From the NCBI GenBank assembly GCA_037178625.1, contig CM074133.1, forward strand, positions 2,666,001-2,730,000: a DNA stretch of 64,000 nt, read 5' to 3'. The position numbers and the translations under genes were made by a program. The stretch is from Skeletonema tropicum. Lineage: Eukaryota; Bacillariophyta; Thalassiosirophyceae; Thalassiosirales; Thalassiosiraceae. Shown piece by piece: positions 1 to 11,222 of this stretch. The notes under the pieces were generated by a model, which worked only from the letters and a program-made list of their open reading frames with translations, had not been told where the DNA came from and made no database searches. Position 1 is the first letter of the stretch; every line of letters starts with the position of its first letter.

Positions 1-2168
1 CGATTGATACGATATGGATGAACATGGCGCTGCCGGACAGCTCAAATTGGACCTCTCAAATCAGCAACGAGTCTGTAGAATCGCTTCTACCTACGGTAGC
101 CGTCTGAGCAGTGCTAATGTCATTCTATATTATATTGAGTAAGTTTGATGGGCCACTAGAAGCTGCTCATGCGCGTATCGACGAAGATAGATACGATAGG
201 GTTGAATGTTATGCTGCCGGACAGCTCAAATTGGACCTCTCAAATCAGCAACGAGTCTGTAGAATCGTTTCTACATACCTACGGTAGCCGTCTGAGCAGT
301 GCTAATGTCATTCTATATTATATTGAGTGAGTTTGATGGGCCACTAGAAGCTGCTCATGCGCGTATCGACGAAGATAGATACGATGTGGTGGAATGTTGT
401 GCTGCCGGACAGCTCAAATTGGACCTCTCAGATCAGCAACGTGTCTGTAGAATCGTTTCTACCTACGGTAGCCGTCTGCGAAGTGCTAATGTCATTCTAT
501 ATTATAATTAGTGAGTTTAATGGGCCACTAGAAGCTGCTCAAGCCTTATTAACGACGATTGATACGATATGGATGAACATGGCGCTGCCGGACAACACAC
601 ACTTGACTCTCAGATCAGCAAGGTGTCTGTAGAATCGCTTCTACATACCTACGGTAGCCGTCTGAGCAGTGCTAATGTCATTCTATATTATATTGAGTGA
701 GTTTAATGGGCCACTAGAAGCTGCTCATGCGCGTATCGACGAAGTTAGATACGATAGGGTTGAATGTTATGCTGCCGGACAGCTCAAATTGGACCTCTCA
801 AATCAGCAACGAGTCTGTAGAATCGTTTCTACATACCTACGGTAGCCGTCTGCGAAGTGCTAATGTCATTCTATATTATATTGAGTGAGTTTGATGGGCC
901 ACTAGAAGCTGCTCATGCGCGTATCGACGAAGATAGATACGATGTGGTGGAATGTTGTGCTGCCGGACAGCTCAAATTGGACCTCTCAGATCAGCAAGGT
1001 GTCTGTAGAATCGTTTCTATCTACGGTAGCCGTCTGAGAAGTGCTAATGTCATTCTATATTATATTGAGTGAGTTTGATGGGCCACTAGAAGCTGCTCAA
1101 GCCTTATTAACGACGATTGATACGATATGGATGAACATGGCGCTGCCGGACAACACACACTTGACTCTCAGATCAGCAAGGTGTCTGTAGAATCGCTTCT
1201 ACATACCTACGGTAGCCGTCTGAGCAGTGCTAATGTCATTCTATATTATATTGAGTGAGTTTGATGGGCCACTAGAAGCTGCTCAAGCCTTATTAACGAC
1301 GATTGATACGATATGGATGAACATGGCGCTGCCGGACAACACACACTTGACTCTCAGATCAGCAAGGTGTCTGTAGAATCGCTTCTACATACCTACGGTA
1401 GCCGTCTGAGCAGTGCTAATGTCATTCTATATTACATTGAGTGAGTTTAATGGGCCACTAGAAGCTGCTCATGCGCGTATCGACGAAGATAGATACGATA
1501 GGGTTGAATGTTGTGCTGCCGGACAGCTCAAATTGGACCTCTCAGATCAGCAAGGTGTCTGTAGAATCGCTTCTACATACCTACGGTAGCCGTCCGCGAA
1601 GTGCTAATGTCATTCTATATTATATTGAGTGAGTTTAATGGGCCACTAGAAGCTGCTCATGCGCGTATCGACGAAGTTAGATACGATATGGATGAACATG
1701 GCGCTGCCGGACAACACACACTTAACTCCCAGATCAGCAAGGTGTCTGTAGAATCGCTTCTACATACCTACGGTAGCCGTCTGAGCAGTGCTAATGTCAT
1801 TCTATATTATATTGAGTGAGTTTGATGGGCCACTAGAAGCTGCTCATGCGCGTATCGACGGAGATAGATACGATAGGGTTGAATGTTGTGCTGCCGGACA
1901 GCTCAAACTCAAATTGGACCTCTCAGATCAGCAACGTGTCTGTAGAATCGCTTCTACCTACGGTAGCCGTCTGAGCAGTGCTAATGTCATTCTATATTAT
2001 ATTGAGTGAGTTTGAGGGGCCACTAGAAGCTGCTCATGCGCGTATCGACGAAGATAGATACGATGTGGTGGAATGTTGTGCTGCCGGACAGCTCACATTG
2101 GACCTCTCAGATCAGCAACGTGTCTGTAGAATCGTTTCTACCTACGGTAGCCGTCTGCGAAGTGCTAA
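1..2168 (+). repeat. ~187-bp tandem satellite, block 1 (about 12 units)
   Basis: The landmark GTGCTAATGTCATTC recurs near 111, 299, 484, 668, 856, 1038, 1226, 1413, 1601, 1787, 1978 and (altered) 2163, a period of about 184-190 bp. Each unit gives a 60-75-codon open frame ending at the same stop cluster (TTGAGTGAG). The period is usually not a multiple of 3, so the frames do not join and I do not call them genes. Units mix alternative sub-blocks: GCGCGTATCGACGAAG or GCCTTATTAACGACG; GTGGTGGAATGTTG, AGGGTTGAATG or ATGGATGAACATGG; CAGCTCAAATTGG or CAACACACACTTG; with or without a 4-bp ACAT. The array starts before the window. Confidence 0.95.
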
Positions 2169-2656
2169 CTATGACGAAATAAGCAATATGGATTTGGCTA
2201 CTAGGCGATTGTGGGTGCATCACCTCATGATAGGCAGGCAAGCGGTCGAGATGCGAGCGGAACAGCGGAAGGAAAGTCAACGAACATTATCGTTTTACTT
2301 CAATGCATTCGGCCCACCATTACCGCCACCTCAGATACAACGTGTGGCTTATGAAGCCGAGGAACACGCAACTAGAGTAGTATTGTATCGTGAGAAGGGA
2401 CAGCCGACAGTAGACGCAGTCCTCAATGAACTCGAGAAATCGACGACGTAATCAACCGTATGGTTGAACTAATCCTGGCCAGGAGACTATTTAGGTCTTC
2501 TGGCTTGGAGAGCGATCTGAGAAACAGTTGTGAAGGCAGTATATAAGCACTATCAATGCTACCGACAAAGCACACATGTTGGTTAGACATAATTTCGCCC
2601 CTAGAGGGCTAATCAGACGTACTTAAAAATTTCTGTTATATTGTTATTATTTTCAA
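2169..2656 (+). other. Unique 488-bp segment inside the satellite, with an ORF tail
   Basis: At 2168 the last unit of block 1 switches to unrelated sequence. The satellite frame starting at 1978 stays open to a stop at 2449-2451, adding about 94 residues of ordinary-looking protein (charged, rich in Arg/Glu/Gln, with a PPLPPP stretch) that I do not recognise. AT-rich DNA follows to about 2656, where satellite resumes. This could be the last exon of a gene whose upstream part was amplified into the array, or an insertion that happened to stay open. No splice or transcript evidence is visible. Confidence 0.4.
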
Positions 2657-4744
2657 GGTGTCTGTAGAATCGCTTCTACCTACGGTAGCCGTCTGAGCAG
2701 TGCTAATGTCATTCTATATTATATTGAGTGAGTTTAATGGGCCACTAGAAGCTGCTCATGCGCGTATCGACGGAGATAGATACGATATGGATGAACGTGG
2801 TGCTGCCGGACAGCTCAAATTGGACCTCTCAAATCAGCAACGAGTCTGTAGAATCGCTTCTTCATACCTACGGTAGCCGTCTGAGCAGTGCTAATGTCAT
2901 TCCATATTATATTGAGTGAGTTTAATGGGCCACTAGAAGCTGCTCATGCGCGTATCGACGAAGATAGATACGATAGGGTGGAATGTTGTGCTGCCGGACA
3001 GCTCAAATTGGACCTCTCAGATCAGCAACGTGTCTGTAGAATCGCTTCTACATACCTACGGTAGCCGTCTGAGCAGTGCTAATGTCATTCTATATTATAA
3101 TTAGTGAGTTTAATGGGCCACTAGAAGCTGCTCATGCGCGTATCGACGAAGTTAGATACGATATGGATGAACATGGCGCTGCCGGACAACACACACTTAA
3201 CTCCCAGATCAGCAACGTGTCTGTAGAATCGATTCTACATACCTACGGTAGCCGTCTGAGCAGTGCTAATGTCATTCTATATTATATTGAGTGAGTTTAA
3301 TGGGCCACTAGAAGCTGCTCATGCGCGTATCGACGAAGTTAGATACGATATGGATGAACATGGCGCTGCCGGACAACACACACTTGACTCTCAGATCAGC
3401 AAGGTGTCTGTAGAATCGCTTCTACATACCTACGGTAGCCGTCTGAGCAGTGCTAATGTCATTCTAGTATTATATTGAGTGAGTTTAATGGGCCACTAGA
3501 AGCTGCTCATGCGCGTATCGACGGAGAAAGATACGATAGGGTTGAATGTTATGCTGCCGGACAGCTCAAATTGGACCTCTCAGATCAGCAAGGTGTCTGT
3601 AGAATCGCTTCTACATACCTACGGTAGCCGTCTGCGAAGTGCTAATGTCATTCTATATTATATTGAGTGAGTTTAATGGGCCACTAGAAGCTGCTCATGC
3701 GCGTATCGACGAAGATAGATACGATGTGGTGGAATGTTGTGCTGCCGGACAGCTCAAATTGGACCTCTCAGATCAGCAAGGTGTCTGTAGAATCGTTTCT
3801 ATCTACGGTAGCCGTCTGAGAAGTGCTAATGTCATTCTATATTATATTGAGTGAGTTTGATGGGCCACTAGAAGCTGCTCAAGCCTTATTAACGACGATT
3901 GATACGATATGGATGAACATGGCGCTGCCGGACAACAAACACTTGACTCTCAGATCAGCAAGGTGTCTGTAGAATTGTTCGCTAGGAGGCGTTGTCCGTA
4001 GCAGATTATAAGAAGAATCGCTTCTACATACCTACGGTAGCCGTCTGAGCAGTGCTAATGTCATTCTATATTATATTGAGTGAGTTTGATGGGCCACTAG
4101 AAGCTGCTCAAGCCTTATTAACGACGATTGATACGATATGGATGAACGTGGTGCTGCCGGACAGCTCAAATTGGACCTCTCAGATCAGCAACGAGTCTGT
4201 AGAATCGCTTCTACCTACGGTACCCGTCTGAGCAGTGCTAATGTCATTCTATATTATATTGAGTGAGTTTGACGGGCCACTAGAAGCTGCTCATGCGCGT
4301 ATCGACGAAGATAGATACGATGTGGTGGAATGTTGTGCTGCCGGACAGCTCAAATTGGACCTCTCAGATCAGCAACGTGTCTGTAGAATCGCTTCTACAT
4401 ACCTACGGTAGCCGTCTGAGCAGTGCTAATGTCATTCTATATTATATTGAGTGAGTTTAATGGGCCACTAGAAGCTGCTCATGCGCGTATCGACGAAGAT
4501 AGATACGATGTGGTGGAATGTTGTGCTGCCGGACAGCTCAAATTGGACCTCTCAGATCAGCAACGTGTCTGTAGAATCGCTTCTACATACCTACGGTAGC
4601 CGTCTGAGCAGTGCTAATGTCATTCTATATTATATTGAGTGAGTTTGACGGGCCACTAGAAGCTGCTCATGCGCGTATCGACGAAGTTAGATACGATATG
4701 GATGAACATGGCGCTGCCGGACAACACACACTTGACTCTCAGAT
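2657..4744 (+). repeat. ~187-bp tandem satellite, block 2 (about 11 units)
   Basis: Same unit as block 1, with landmarks near 2699, 2889, 3075, 3262, 3452, 3638, 3826, 4048, 4237, 4426 and 4613. One unit carries about 36 extra bases at 3976-4013, breaking the GTAGAATCGCTTCT segment. The array ends mid-unit at about 4744 (after CTCTCAGAT). The same alternative sub-blocks as block 1 occur in new combinations, so the blocks were homogenised together or split from one array. Confidence 0.95.
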
Positions 4745-6755
4745 GCGATATCGCCACAATGTCCTGGAGACGACACAGTCTCTGCTGGTTGAGTAGCCGG
4801 TGGATGTATGGACAGTTGCTGTGTAGCTTGCGACACGCCTGTACCTGTACGATGATGTCAAGTTGGGCAGGAAGATGTGTTGTTAGAAAGATGACACGAA
4901 ACGAAGTAATTTATACATGTCAACGAGAATCTATCGCTATTGAATCAAATTCTTTGGTGGGTATGGTATATATGGGCGGGGGACGTCACACAAGTATGCT
5001 GAAAGGGTTTGAATTATCAAAGTAATCCGGCAGGCTGCAGACCCGAGGTCCTCCTCTCCCTCCTAAAGGGATCGCCCGCACATCCACAACTCTCAGCTTT
5101 CCCCCCGATCAATCTCCCCCTGTGCGGAAACTGTGTGCTCTGGAACCCCAAGCTCAGAGTGCGGTCCGAAGACGTTTAACATGCCCAGGGAATGGACTGT
5201 GATTGCCGTACATCCGCAGGAAGCCGTTTGAAGAGTGTGCTCAGAGATCTGAATTCCTCTTGAGACACAATGGAAGTCGGAGTATTGGAACCGAGCGTGA
5301 CGTACACACCTGTTGGGTGAATCTCAAGAGGGCTGAGAATAAGAACAAGCTAGCATTGGAATTGGACTTTGATATCAAACAACTGGAGCTATATAAAAGC
5401 AGTGCCGTAAGTAAACTTTTACATCTGACAAAAAGCATGAGACACATTATCCTATCTCTCATTCCAACCCAAGACTATATAGAAGACTGGAAACGCCAAT
5501 TCCCAATCATCTCGCTTCTCTATCTCTAGAGAGAGGGGCAGCAAATAGTGTGCCATAAGATACGCGATGGCGATGCATTATGGGCGCTACTTTTGGAGGA
5601 CATGCCCTGTTCGACTGCTCAATCAAACTAAACTTGCCATCTTGTTCCTGCCCTGCTAGTAAGGCCTTAAGTCAACAGTCTCTGCTTGGTCTGAGTTGCG
5701 GTGGGGTTGAATTTGGACGGATTGTAGCTGTGTAGCTTGCGATACGCCTTGCGAAGAGAGTGTCGAAGAGCATATACAGACGTTGAACTCCTCTCGATTA
5801 CATTCAACCATTTCGTAGCTCTCGCCGTCAAGATGTATCGAATGAGACGCCCGATGGTGAAGGGAAGATGGCTACGTTGAAAGAGGGAGAAAATGTTGTT
5901 TGTTAGATAAAGTAGGTCAACAATATTTATGAAATAACATTCATTTGCCACCGAAGAATAAGAGTAGAGTCGGATCAAAGATCCGTTTGTGGGGATACGT
6001 TTCAAGAGAACGAATGGTGGTAAAACGACGGATTTATTGGTCTAGCAAACCCTAGAGGAACCGTGCCAATCTTTCCCTGAGGAGGACGAACACTCTGTTT
6101 AAGCCTGTCAGCACCTCCGAAGGCCGCCGTGACCAAACCTTGGAAACCAACCATTACTATCTCTCTATCTCGGAACCCCAAACCGAGTGCACCCGAAGGC
6201 CATTAACTTCTTGGGCCAATTTATCAATCGCCGGCTTTCCTCGGCGATGGGCCAATTTATATAGCACCGGCTTCCACGGTGCTGGGCCCATTTATATAGC
6301 ACCGGCTTTCCTCGGTGCTGAAGTTGTGTGTTGCTCGATCTCATCTACTGTTCTTCCCCGATCATGAATCATGGAACTCACCTGTAACTAATGAATATAG
6401 ACTGCAGTAGTCAGCGGTAGAATCTGCCTCGCGAAGGCGGAAGTCAAGCTAGTGGGCGCGGCGGTGGTGCGTCTGGATGAATACTGTTGGAAGGAAGTAG
6501 GATCACAGCCGGCCCGACGGAGGTGAGTAGGCCGAGCATCATGATGTTTGCTAGTAGTTTGATGATGACAGTTTGCAGGATGAAAAATTATGAGCTGATG
6601 AAAGCAGCGTAAAGTCATTCTCAACAGCTTTTTCTCTCTGCCATCAGTGAGAAAGCCATCCATGATTGAATGAGTGGCTGTGAGAGCTCGAGATGTTGCC
6701 AGTACGCGCCATGATTGAAACGCCCTTTGTCGCGCAGCAACTCGCTGGGAAAAAG
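4745..6755. other. Gene-poor DNA with no confident gene
   Basis: Only short open frames without a convincing ATG occur, for example 5203-5529 (+) and 5667-6005 (-); neither resembles a family I know. About 4770-4850 and 5674-5755 look like diverged copies of each other (CAGTCTCTGCT near one end, GCTGTGTAGCTTGCGA near the other). CGGAACCCCAA-type segments recur near 5141 and 6172. The sequence looks like decayed repeats between the satellite and the retroelement. Confidence 0.5.
6213..6319 (+). repeat. Three tandem ~36-bp units, each with a small hairpin
   Basis: Units start at 6213, 6249 and 6284, each opening GGGCC(A/C)ATTTAT. Each contains a self-complementary stem around CACCGGCTT...CGGTG. 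In unit 1 both sides of the stem changed together (ATCGCCGG with CGGCGAT), so pairing is kept although the sequence differs. Confidence 0.75.
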
Positions 6756-6919
6756 TTGTTGAGAGATGCATCGCGCCTTGGATTCTATTGATTCCGACGC
6801 ACGTAGACAATTGAAAATCTCGTTTTCTTTTCTACAGGGGCTTTTAAAAAGGAAAGTGCTTTTGATTGCTACCACAGTACAGCTGTTTTGGAGGCATCAC
6901 GGGAACCGAGGCATCGATA
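6756..6919 (+). repeat. Left copy of a ~163-bp target-site duplication
   Basis: The 164 bp from TTGTTGAGAGATGC to CGAGGCATCGATA recur at 11365-11526, immediately beyond the other end of the retroelement. The copies differ by one substitution (GATTGC against GCTTGC) and a 2-bp indel (CAGTACAGC against CAGTAGC). The segment belongs to the 5' flank of the TPR gene at 11584. Confidence 0.9.
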
Positions 6920-7005
6920 GGGAGCGAGCGAAGCGAGCGACCTTACTTCTCTCTATAATCAATATATGAACCAATATCAGATAAAGTGGTATTACTATAT
7001 TACCG
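6920..7005 (-). repeat. 86-nt inverted copy of the element's 5' end
   Basis: Exact-length reverse complement of 8562-8647 and 11279-11364. Its inner end (ATTACCG at 7005) corresponds to the base just after the predicted hammerhead cleavage site. Its outer end is GGGAGCGAGCGAAGCG. The outer ~22 nt are repeated once more at 7006-7027 before the truncated copy. Confidence 0.9.
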
Positions 7006-7027
7006 GGAGCGAGCGAAGCGAGCGACC

Positions 7028-8300
7028 GATTTACATCAACAAGTGCTATGAAGCCGCTGGTAGCAGGCAAGGAAGATTCAGAGCAACCGCAAAAGTCCAT
7101 AAAACACCTACCGCCCTCCGACCAGTTAACGCTAAATGTGGAACTGGACCTGAGAGTATTAGCAAGTGGCTAGACTACGAGTTGCAAAAACTTGTTCAAT
7201 TTATTCCGTCGAACATCAAAGACAGCAAAGAATATCACGCCCGACTGACTAACAAACAATGGCCAGCAGGGACGAAGATTATTACTGCTGATGCTACCGC
7301 CATGTACGACAATATCACTATCAATCATGGCATCGAAATCATCGGAGTATGGCTCAACCATCTGAAAGAAAACAACCAACTTCCAGACGACTTCCCGGAC
7401 ATCAAACTTATTCTGGAAGCTCTGAGCTTTATTATGAAGAACAACATTACCCAATTTGGAGACTGCTTTTTCAAACAACTATGTGGCACTGCGATGGGTA
7501 CATCAGTCGCAGTCATGTACGCTGGCCTTTACTATGGCTGGCATGAGAAAATTAGACTCCTCCCTGGCTATTCGGAAGAAATCCAAGACCTTGCACGTTT
7601 CGTCGATGACCTATCTGTCCTATGGCTTGGAAGCCTTAGGCGCTTTCACGACCTCAAGCAAGACATCAACGACTTTGGAATCCTCCGTTGGAAGGTTGAA
7701 GAACCTGCCGACAAAGGAATCTTCTTAGACTTAATCATTTCCATTTCGCCAGAAGGTATTGTCTCAACTAAGACATACCAAAAGCCAATGAACCTCTACC
7801 TCTACCTCTACCTACTGCCATCTTCTGCTCATCAGAGGAACACGATGAAAGGGGTAATATTTGGCGAACTCAAGAGATACTATTGGCAGTGCACCGATAA
7901 AAAAGACTATGTCGAGGTAGCAAGACTATTCTTCCAACGCTTGCTCGACAGAGGATGGGACTTCGACCAACTGAAACGAATGTTCGTAAATGCAAACTAC
8001 AAAGTCTGCAACCCACCTCCACTGCCCCAAGCCATCTCAGAATCTATCACCTCAGATAATGACAAAAACATCTATTTGAAACTCGGTCGATTCCACCCTC
8101 ATTACATCCCTAGTCGAACCTGTCAACAGATATATGAGGAGGAGCTTTCTACCACCCTACGCGACACAATCGGAATCGAAAAGATGGTAGTATGCTATAA
8201 GAGAGCAAAAAACATTGGAGATATTGTCTCTCAAACCTCCCTCTTTCAAAACAGAGGTGAGGAGGTAAGTACCTACCTGGGGAGGACAACAGAATCGTAG
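7028..8300 (+). pseudogene. 5'-truncated PLE reverse transcriptase copy
   Basis: Begins abruptly at the position equivalent to 9751 in the full copy, losing about the first 244 residues. The frame is open to the same stop and keeps reverse-transcriptase motifs A (TADATAMYDN), B (GTAMGTSVA) and C (FVDD). Compared with the full copy it has an extra Leu-Tyr pair (6-bp insertion in a CTCTAC run) and an Ile for Thr change near the C-terminus. An open frame beginning at an ATG at 6966 inside the inverted piece runs into it, probably by chance. As the upstream partner of a tandem pair it likely acts as a pseudo-LTR rather than a gene. Confidence 0.85.
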
Positions 8301-8311
8301 TCCTCCCCTTC

Positions 8312-8366
8312 CTTTCCCTCAGCTTGTTCCGCTGCCTACCCGGCAGCTACACTTGCTGAGGGAAAG
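8312..8366 (+). other. PLE 3'-UTR stem-loop (truncated copy)
   Basis: CTTTCCCTCAGC (8312-8323) pairs with GCTGAGGGAAAG (8355-8366), 12 bp. An inner 6-bp stem GCTGCC/GGCAGC (8331-8336, 8342-8347) closes a short loop. It lies 11 nt after the reverse-transcriptase stop codon, so it may be an RNA recognition structure. Confidence 0.7.
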
Positions 8367-8505
8367 CAATTGTACAAACTTACCTATTTTAGATAACGAG
8401 GAATGACCCCACAGAGACACGTATCCATTCAAGGAGAAAACTCGTGTCAACGAGGGAGAGCTAAATGACTCGCAACTTTGCATCGACAAAGCCGCCTATC
8501 CTCAC

Positions 8506-8577
8506 TATTACTATTGCTATCCGCTGAAGAAGTTAATTCGAAAGCGTAGTCATCCACGCTTCGGTAATATAGTAATA
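8506..8577 (+). ncRNA. Candidate hammerhead ribozyme, type I-like (copy 1)
   Basis: Core CUGAAGA (8524-8530) and GAAA (8540-8543) are spaced by a short stem-II region. Stem III is AGCGU/ACGCU (8543-8547 with 8556-8560), 5 perfect pairs with an 8-nt loop. Stem I is CCG/CGG (8521-8523 with 8562-8564), then an internal loop (6 and 4 nt), then 9 perfect pairs (8506-8514 with 8569-8577). Predicted cleavage is after U8561. The weak point is stem II (8531-8539), whose closing position is A opposite C. The cleavage position coincides with the end of the 86-nt inverted piece, which the fold alone would not predict. Confidence 0.72.
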
Positions 8578-9019
8578 CCACTTTATCTGATATTGGTTCA
8601 TATATTGATTATAGAGAGAAGTAAGGTCGCTCGCTTCGCTCGCTCCCGCTCTCGGAAGAGCAGAAAAGTGCACGGAGGAAAGAAAGCCGAAAAAAATCTT
8701 CGGGCAAATCCAAAACGTCCCAGGATACAAAGCCCACAAACAATGGTCAGTCCAAAAGAAACAAATCGAAGAAGAATTCGAAGAAACAAGGACAGCAATC
8801 AAATTCGCAGCAGCAGAAGAATGCCGAATCATCCTCCAACAACAACAACAACCCCAACTCCCATGCAGGAAGGGGAAGGGGAAGAGGAAGTGGAAGAGGA
8901 AGAAACCATCGAGGAGGAGGCGGCAGAGGGAGAGGAAGAGGAGGCAGAAGGAACTAAGATATACTGCCTCAAGAGACCGATATTACAATAACCTAGCCCA
9001 ACAAAAACTTGACATCATA

Positions 9020-11017
9020 ATGCATAATATCCATAGAAGAGACGGCTTCCTAGCAGATCCATCGCTCCCACCACACACAAATCTTATCAATTATCTGGAA
9101 CATCTACCATTGGAACATGCGCTAAATCCGGCAAAGAATCTCACTCTTCACAATCTGTGTAAACCTACAACCAAACTCCCTATCGGAACTAGAAAGGTGC
9201 TGGGCAGAGGACTTAACTTCGGCATCCTCGCACCATATCCAACTAATAACATCGAAGAGATCATCGGTGACTTTGGATGGGATATCAGAAATCGAAACTA
9301 CTGGAAGAATATTCATGTAGACGATCCAACCAAACCGCAACATCCATATATCCCTAAGTTACATTTTAAGAAAAGTCGAGAAGAACGATACGACCCACCC
9401 CTAGCTAATGCAGAAGTGGAAGCAGGCATCAAACGTTTCTCAGATCGACTTAGACAAGAGCACGCCAAATTCGCCAGTAAATGGTCTCAACCGAATCTTT
9501 CTAAACAAGAGTTCTCAGTACTATATAGCCTCAAGAACAACCCCAATCTGATCATTATCTTCGCAGACAAAAATTTAGGGCCTGTCATTATCGAACGTTC
9601 TGTATACATTCGATGGTGCCTCAAAGCTTTCCTTGGGAAGGAGAGCCAATATGAGTACCTCAATCGAATTGCACTTCGGAGGCAACTCAATTTGATGGCA
9701 TATAAAGTAGGCAGTATCAAGAACTCAGCAGCGATCCCAGAGCACATCAAGATTTACATCAACAAGTGCTATGAAGCCGCTGGTAGCAGGCAAGGAAGAT
9801 TCAGAGCAACCGCAAAAGTCCATAAAACACCTACCGCCCTCCGACCAGTTAACGCTAAATGTGGAACTGGACCTGAGAGTATTAGCAAGTGGCTAGACTA
9901 CGAGTTGCAAAAACTTGTTCAATTTATTCCGTCGAACATCAAAGACAGCAAAGAATATCACGCCCGACTGACTAACAAACAATGGCCAGCAGGGACGAAG
10001 ATTATTACTGCTGATGCTACCGCCATGTACGACAATATCACTATCAATCATGGCATCGAAATCATCGGAGTATGGCTCAACCATCTGAAAGAAAACAACC
10101 AACTTCCAGACGACTTCCCGGACATCAAACTTATTCTGGAAGCTCTGAGCTTTATTATGAAGAACAACATTACCCAATTTGGAGACTGCTTTTTCAAACA
10201 ACTATGTGGCACTGCGATGGGTACATCAGTCGCAGTCATGTACGCTGGCCTTTACTATGGCTGGCATGAGAAAATTAGACTCCTCCCTGGCTATTCGGAA
10301 GAAATCCAAGACCTTGCACGTTTCGTCGATGACCTATCTGTCCTATGGCTTGGAAGCCTTAGGCGCTTTCACGACCTCAAGCAAGACATCAACGACTTTG
10401 GAATCCTCCGTTGGAAGGTTGAAGAACCTGCCGACAAAGGAATCTTCTTAGACTTAATCATTTCCATTTCGCCAGAAGGTATTGTCTCAACTAAGACATA
10501 CCAAAAGCCAATGAACCTCTACCTCTACCTACTGCCATCTTCTGCTCATCAGAGGAACACGATGAAAGGGGTAATATTTGGCGAACTCAAGAGATACTAT
10601 TGGCAGTGCACCGATAAAAAAGACTATGTCGAGGTAGCAAGACTATTCTTCCAACGCTTGCTCGACAGAGGATGGGACTTCGACCAACTGAAACGAATGT
10701 TCGTAAATGCAAACTACAAAGTCTGCAACCCACCTCCACTGCCCCAAGCCATCTCAGAATCTACCACCTCAGATAATGACAAAAACATCTATTTGAAACT
10801 CGGTCGATTCCACCCTCATTACATCCCTAGTCGAACCTGTCAACAGATATATGAGGAGGAGCTTTCTACCACCCTACGCGACACAATCGGAATCGAAAAG
10901 ATGGTAGTATGCTATAAGAGAGCAAAAAACATTGGAGATATTGTCTCTCAAACCTCCCTCTTTCAAAACAGAGGTGAGGAGGTAAGTACCTACCTGGGGA
11001 GGACAACAGAATCGTAG
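9020..11017 (+). CDS. Penelope-like reverse transcriptase, full copy
   Basis: The protein has 665 residues from the first ATG. An N-terminal region with FADKNLGPVII (about 181-191), a PLE-type signature, is followed by RT motifs KVHKT...RPV (266-277), A TADATAMYDN (330-339), B GTAMGTSVAVMYA (397-409) and C FVDD (435-438). The C-terminus carries RAKNIGDIV (634-642), like the RPxNLxDLL thumb motif of PLE proteins. There is no C-terminal GIY-YIG domain and none was seen upstream. The frame is open upstream to about 8615 without any ATG and would encode a Lys/Arg-rich segment, so the true start may be non-AUG, spliced or lost to an indel. The catalytic Asp residues are intact, so the protein may be active. 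Confidence 0.88.
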   Translation: MHNIHRRDGFLADPSLPPHTNLINYLEHLPLEHALNPAKNLTLHNLCKPTTKLPIGTRKVLGRGLNFGILAPYPTNNIEEIIGDFGWDIRNRNYWKNIHVDDPTKPQHPYIPKLHFKKSREERYDPPLANAEVEAGIKRFSDRLRQEHAKFASKWSQPNLSKQEFSVLYSLKNNPNLIIIFADKNLGPVIIERSVYIRWCLKAFLGKESQYEYLNRIALRRQLNLMAYKVGSIKNSAAIPEHIKIYINKCYEAAGSRQGRFRATAKVHKTPTALRPVNAKCGTGPESISKWLDYELQKLVQFIPSNIKDSKEYHARLTNKQWPAGTKIITADATAMYDNITINHGIEIIGVWLNHLKENNQLPDDFPDIKLILEALSFIMKNNITQFGDCFFKQLCGTAMGTSVAVMYAGLYYGWHEKIRLLPGYSEEIQDLARFVDDLSVLWLGSLRRFHDLKQDINDFGILRWKVEEPADKGIFLDLIISISPEGIVSTKTYQKPMNLYLYLLPSSAHQRNTMKGVIFGELKRYYWQCTDKKDYVEVARLFFQRLLDRGWDFDQLKRMFVNANYKVCNPPPLPQAISESTTSDNDKNIYLKLGRFHPHYIPSRTCQQIYEEELSTTLRDTIGIEKMVVCYKRAKNIGDIVSQTSLFQNRGEEVSTYLGRTTES

Positions 11018-11028
11018 TCCTCCCCTTC

Positions 11029-11083
11029 CTTTCCCTCAGCTTGTTCCGCTGCCTACCCGGCAGCTACACTTGCTGAGGGAAAG
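11029..11083 (+). other. PLE 3'-UTR stem-loop (full copy)
   Basis: Same 12-bp plus 6-bp stem as at 8312-8366, offset by the 2,717-nt monomer length and unchanged in sequence. It follows the stop codon of the full reverse-transcriptase frame. Confidence 0.7.
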
Positions 11084-11222
11084 CAATTGTACAAACTTAC
11101 CTATTTTAGATAACGAGGAATGACCCCACAGAGACACGTATCCATTCAAGGAGAAAACTCGTGTCAACGAGGGAGAGCTAAATGACTCGCAACTTTGCAT
11201 CGACAAAGCCGCCTATCCTCAC

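Noticed and set aside
1..4744. CRISPR array
   Set aside because: Units are long, contiguous and mutually similar, without short repeats separated by unique spacers.
299..4796. Many 60-73-codon frames in the satellite starting MLMSFYII
   Set aside because: They are the same repeat unit read again; the period is mostly not a multiple of 3 and each ends at the shared TTGAGTGAG stop cluster.
6966..7027. ATG-initiated N-terminus fused to the truncated reverse transcriptase
   Set aside because: The first residues come from the inverted terminal piece, so the fusion is a junction product, not a conserved protein.
8593..8991. 132-codon acidic frame upstream of the reverse transcriptase
   Set aside because: It is the alternative phase of the basic N-terminal extension of the reverse-transcriptase frame; the purine-rich DNA gives Glu runs in this phase.
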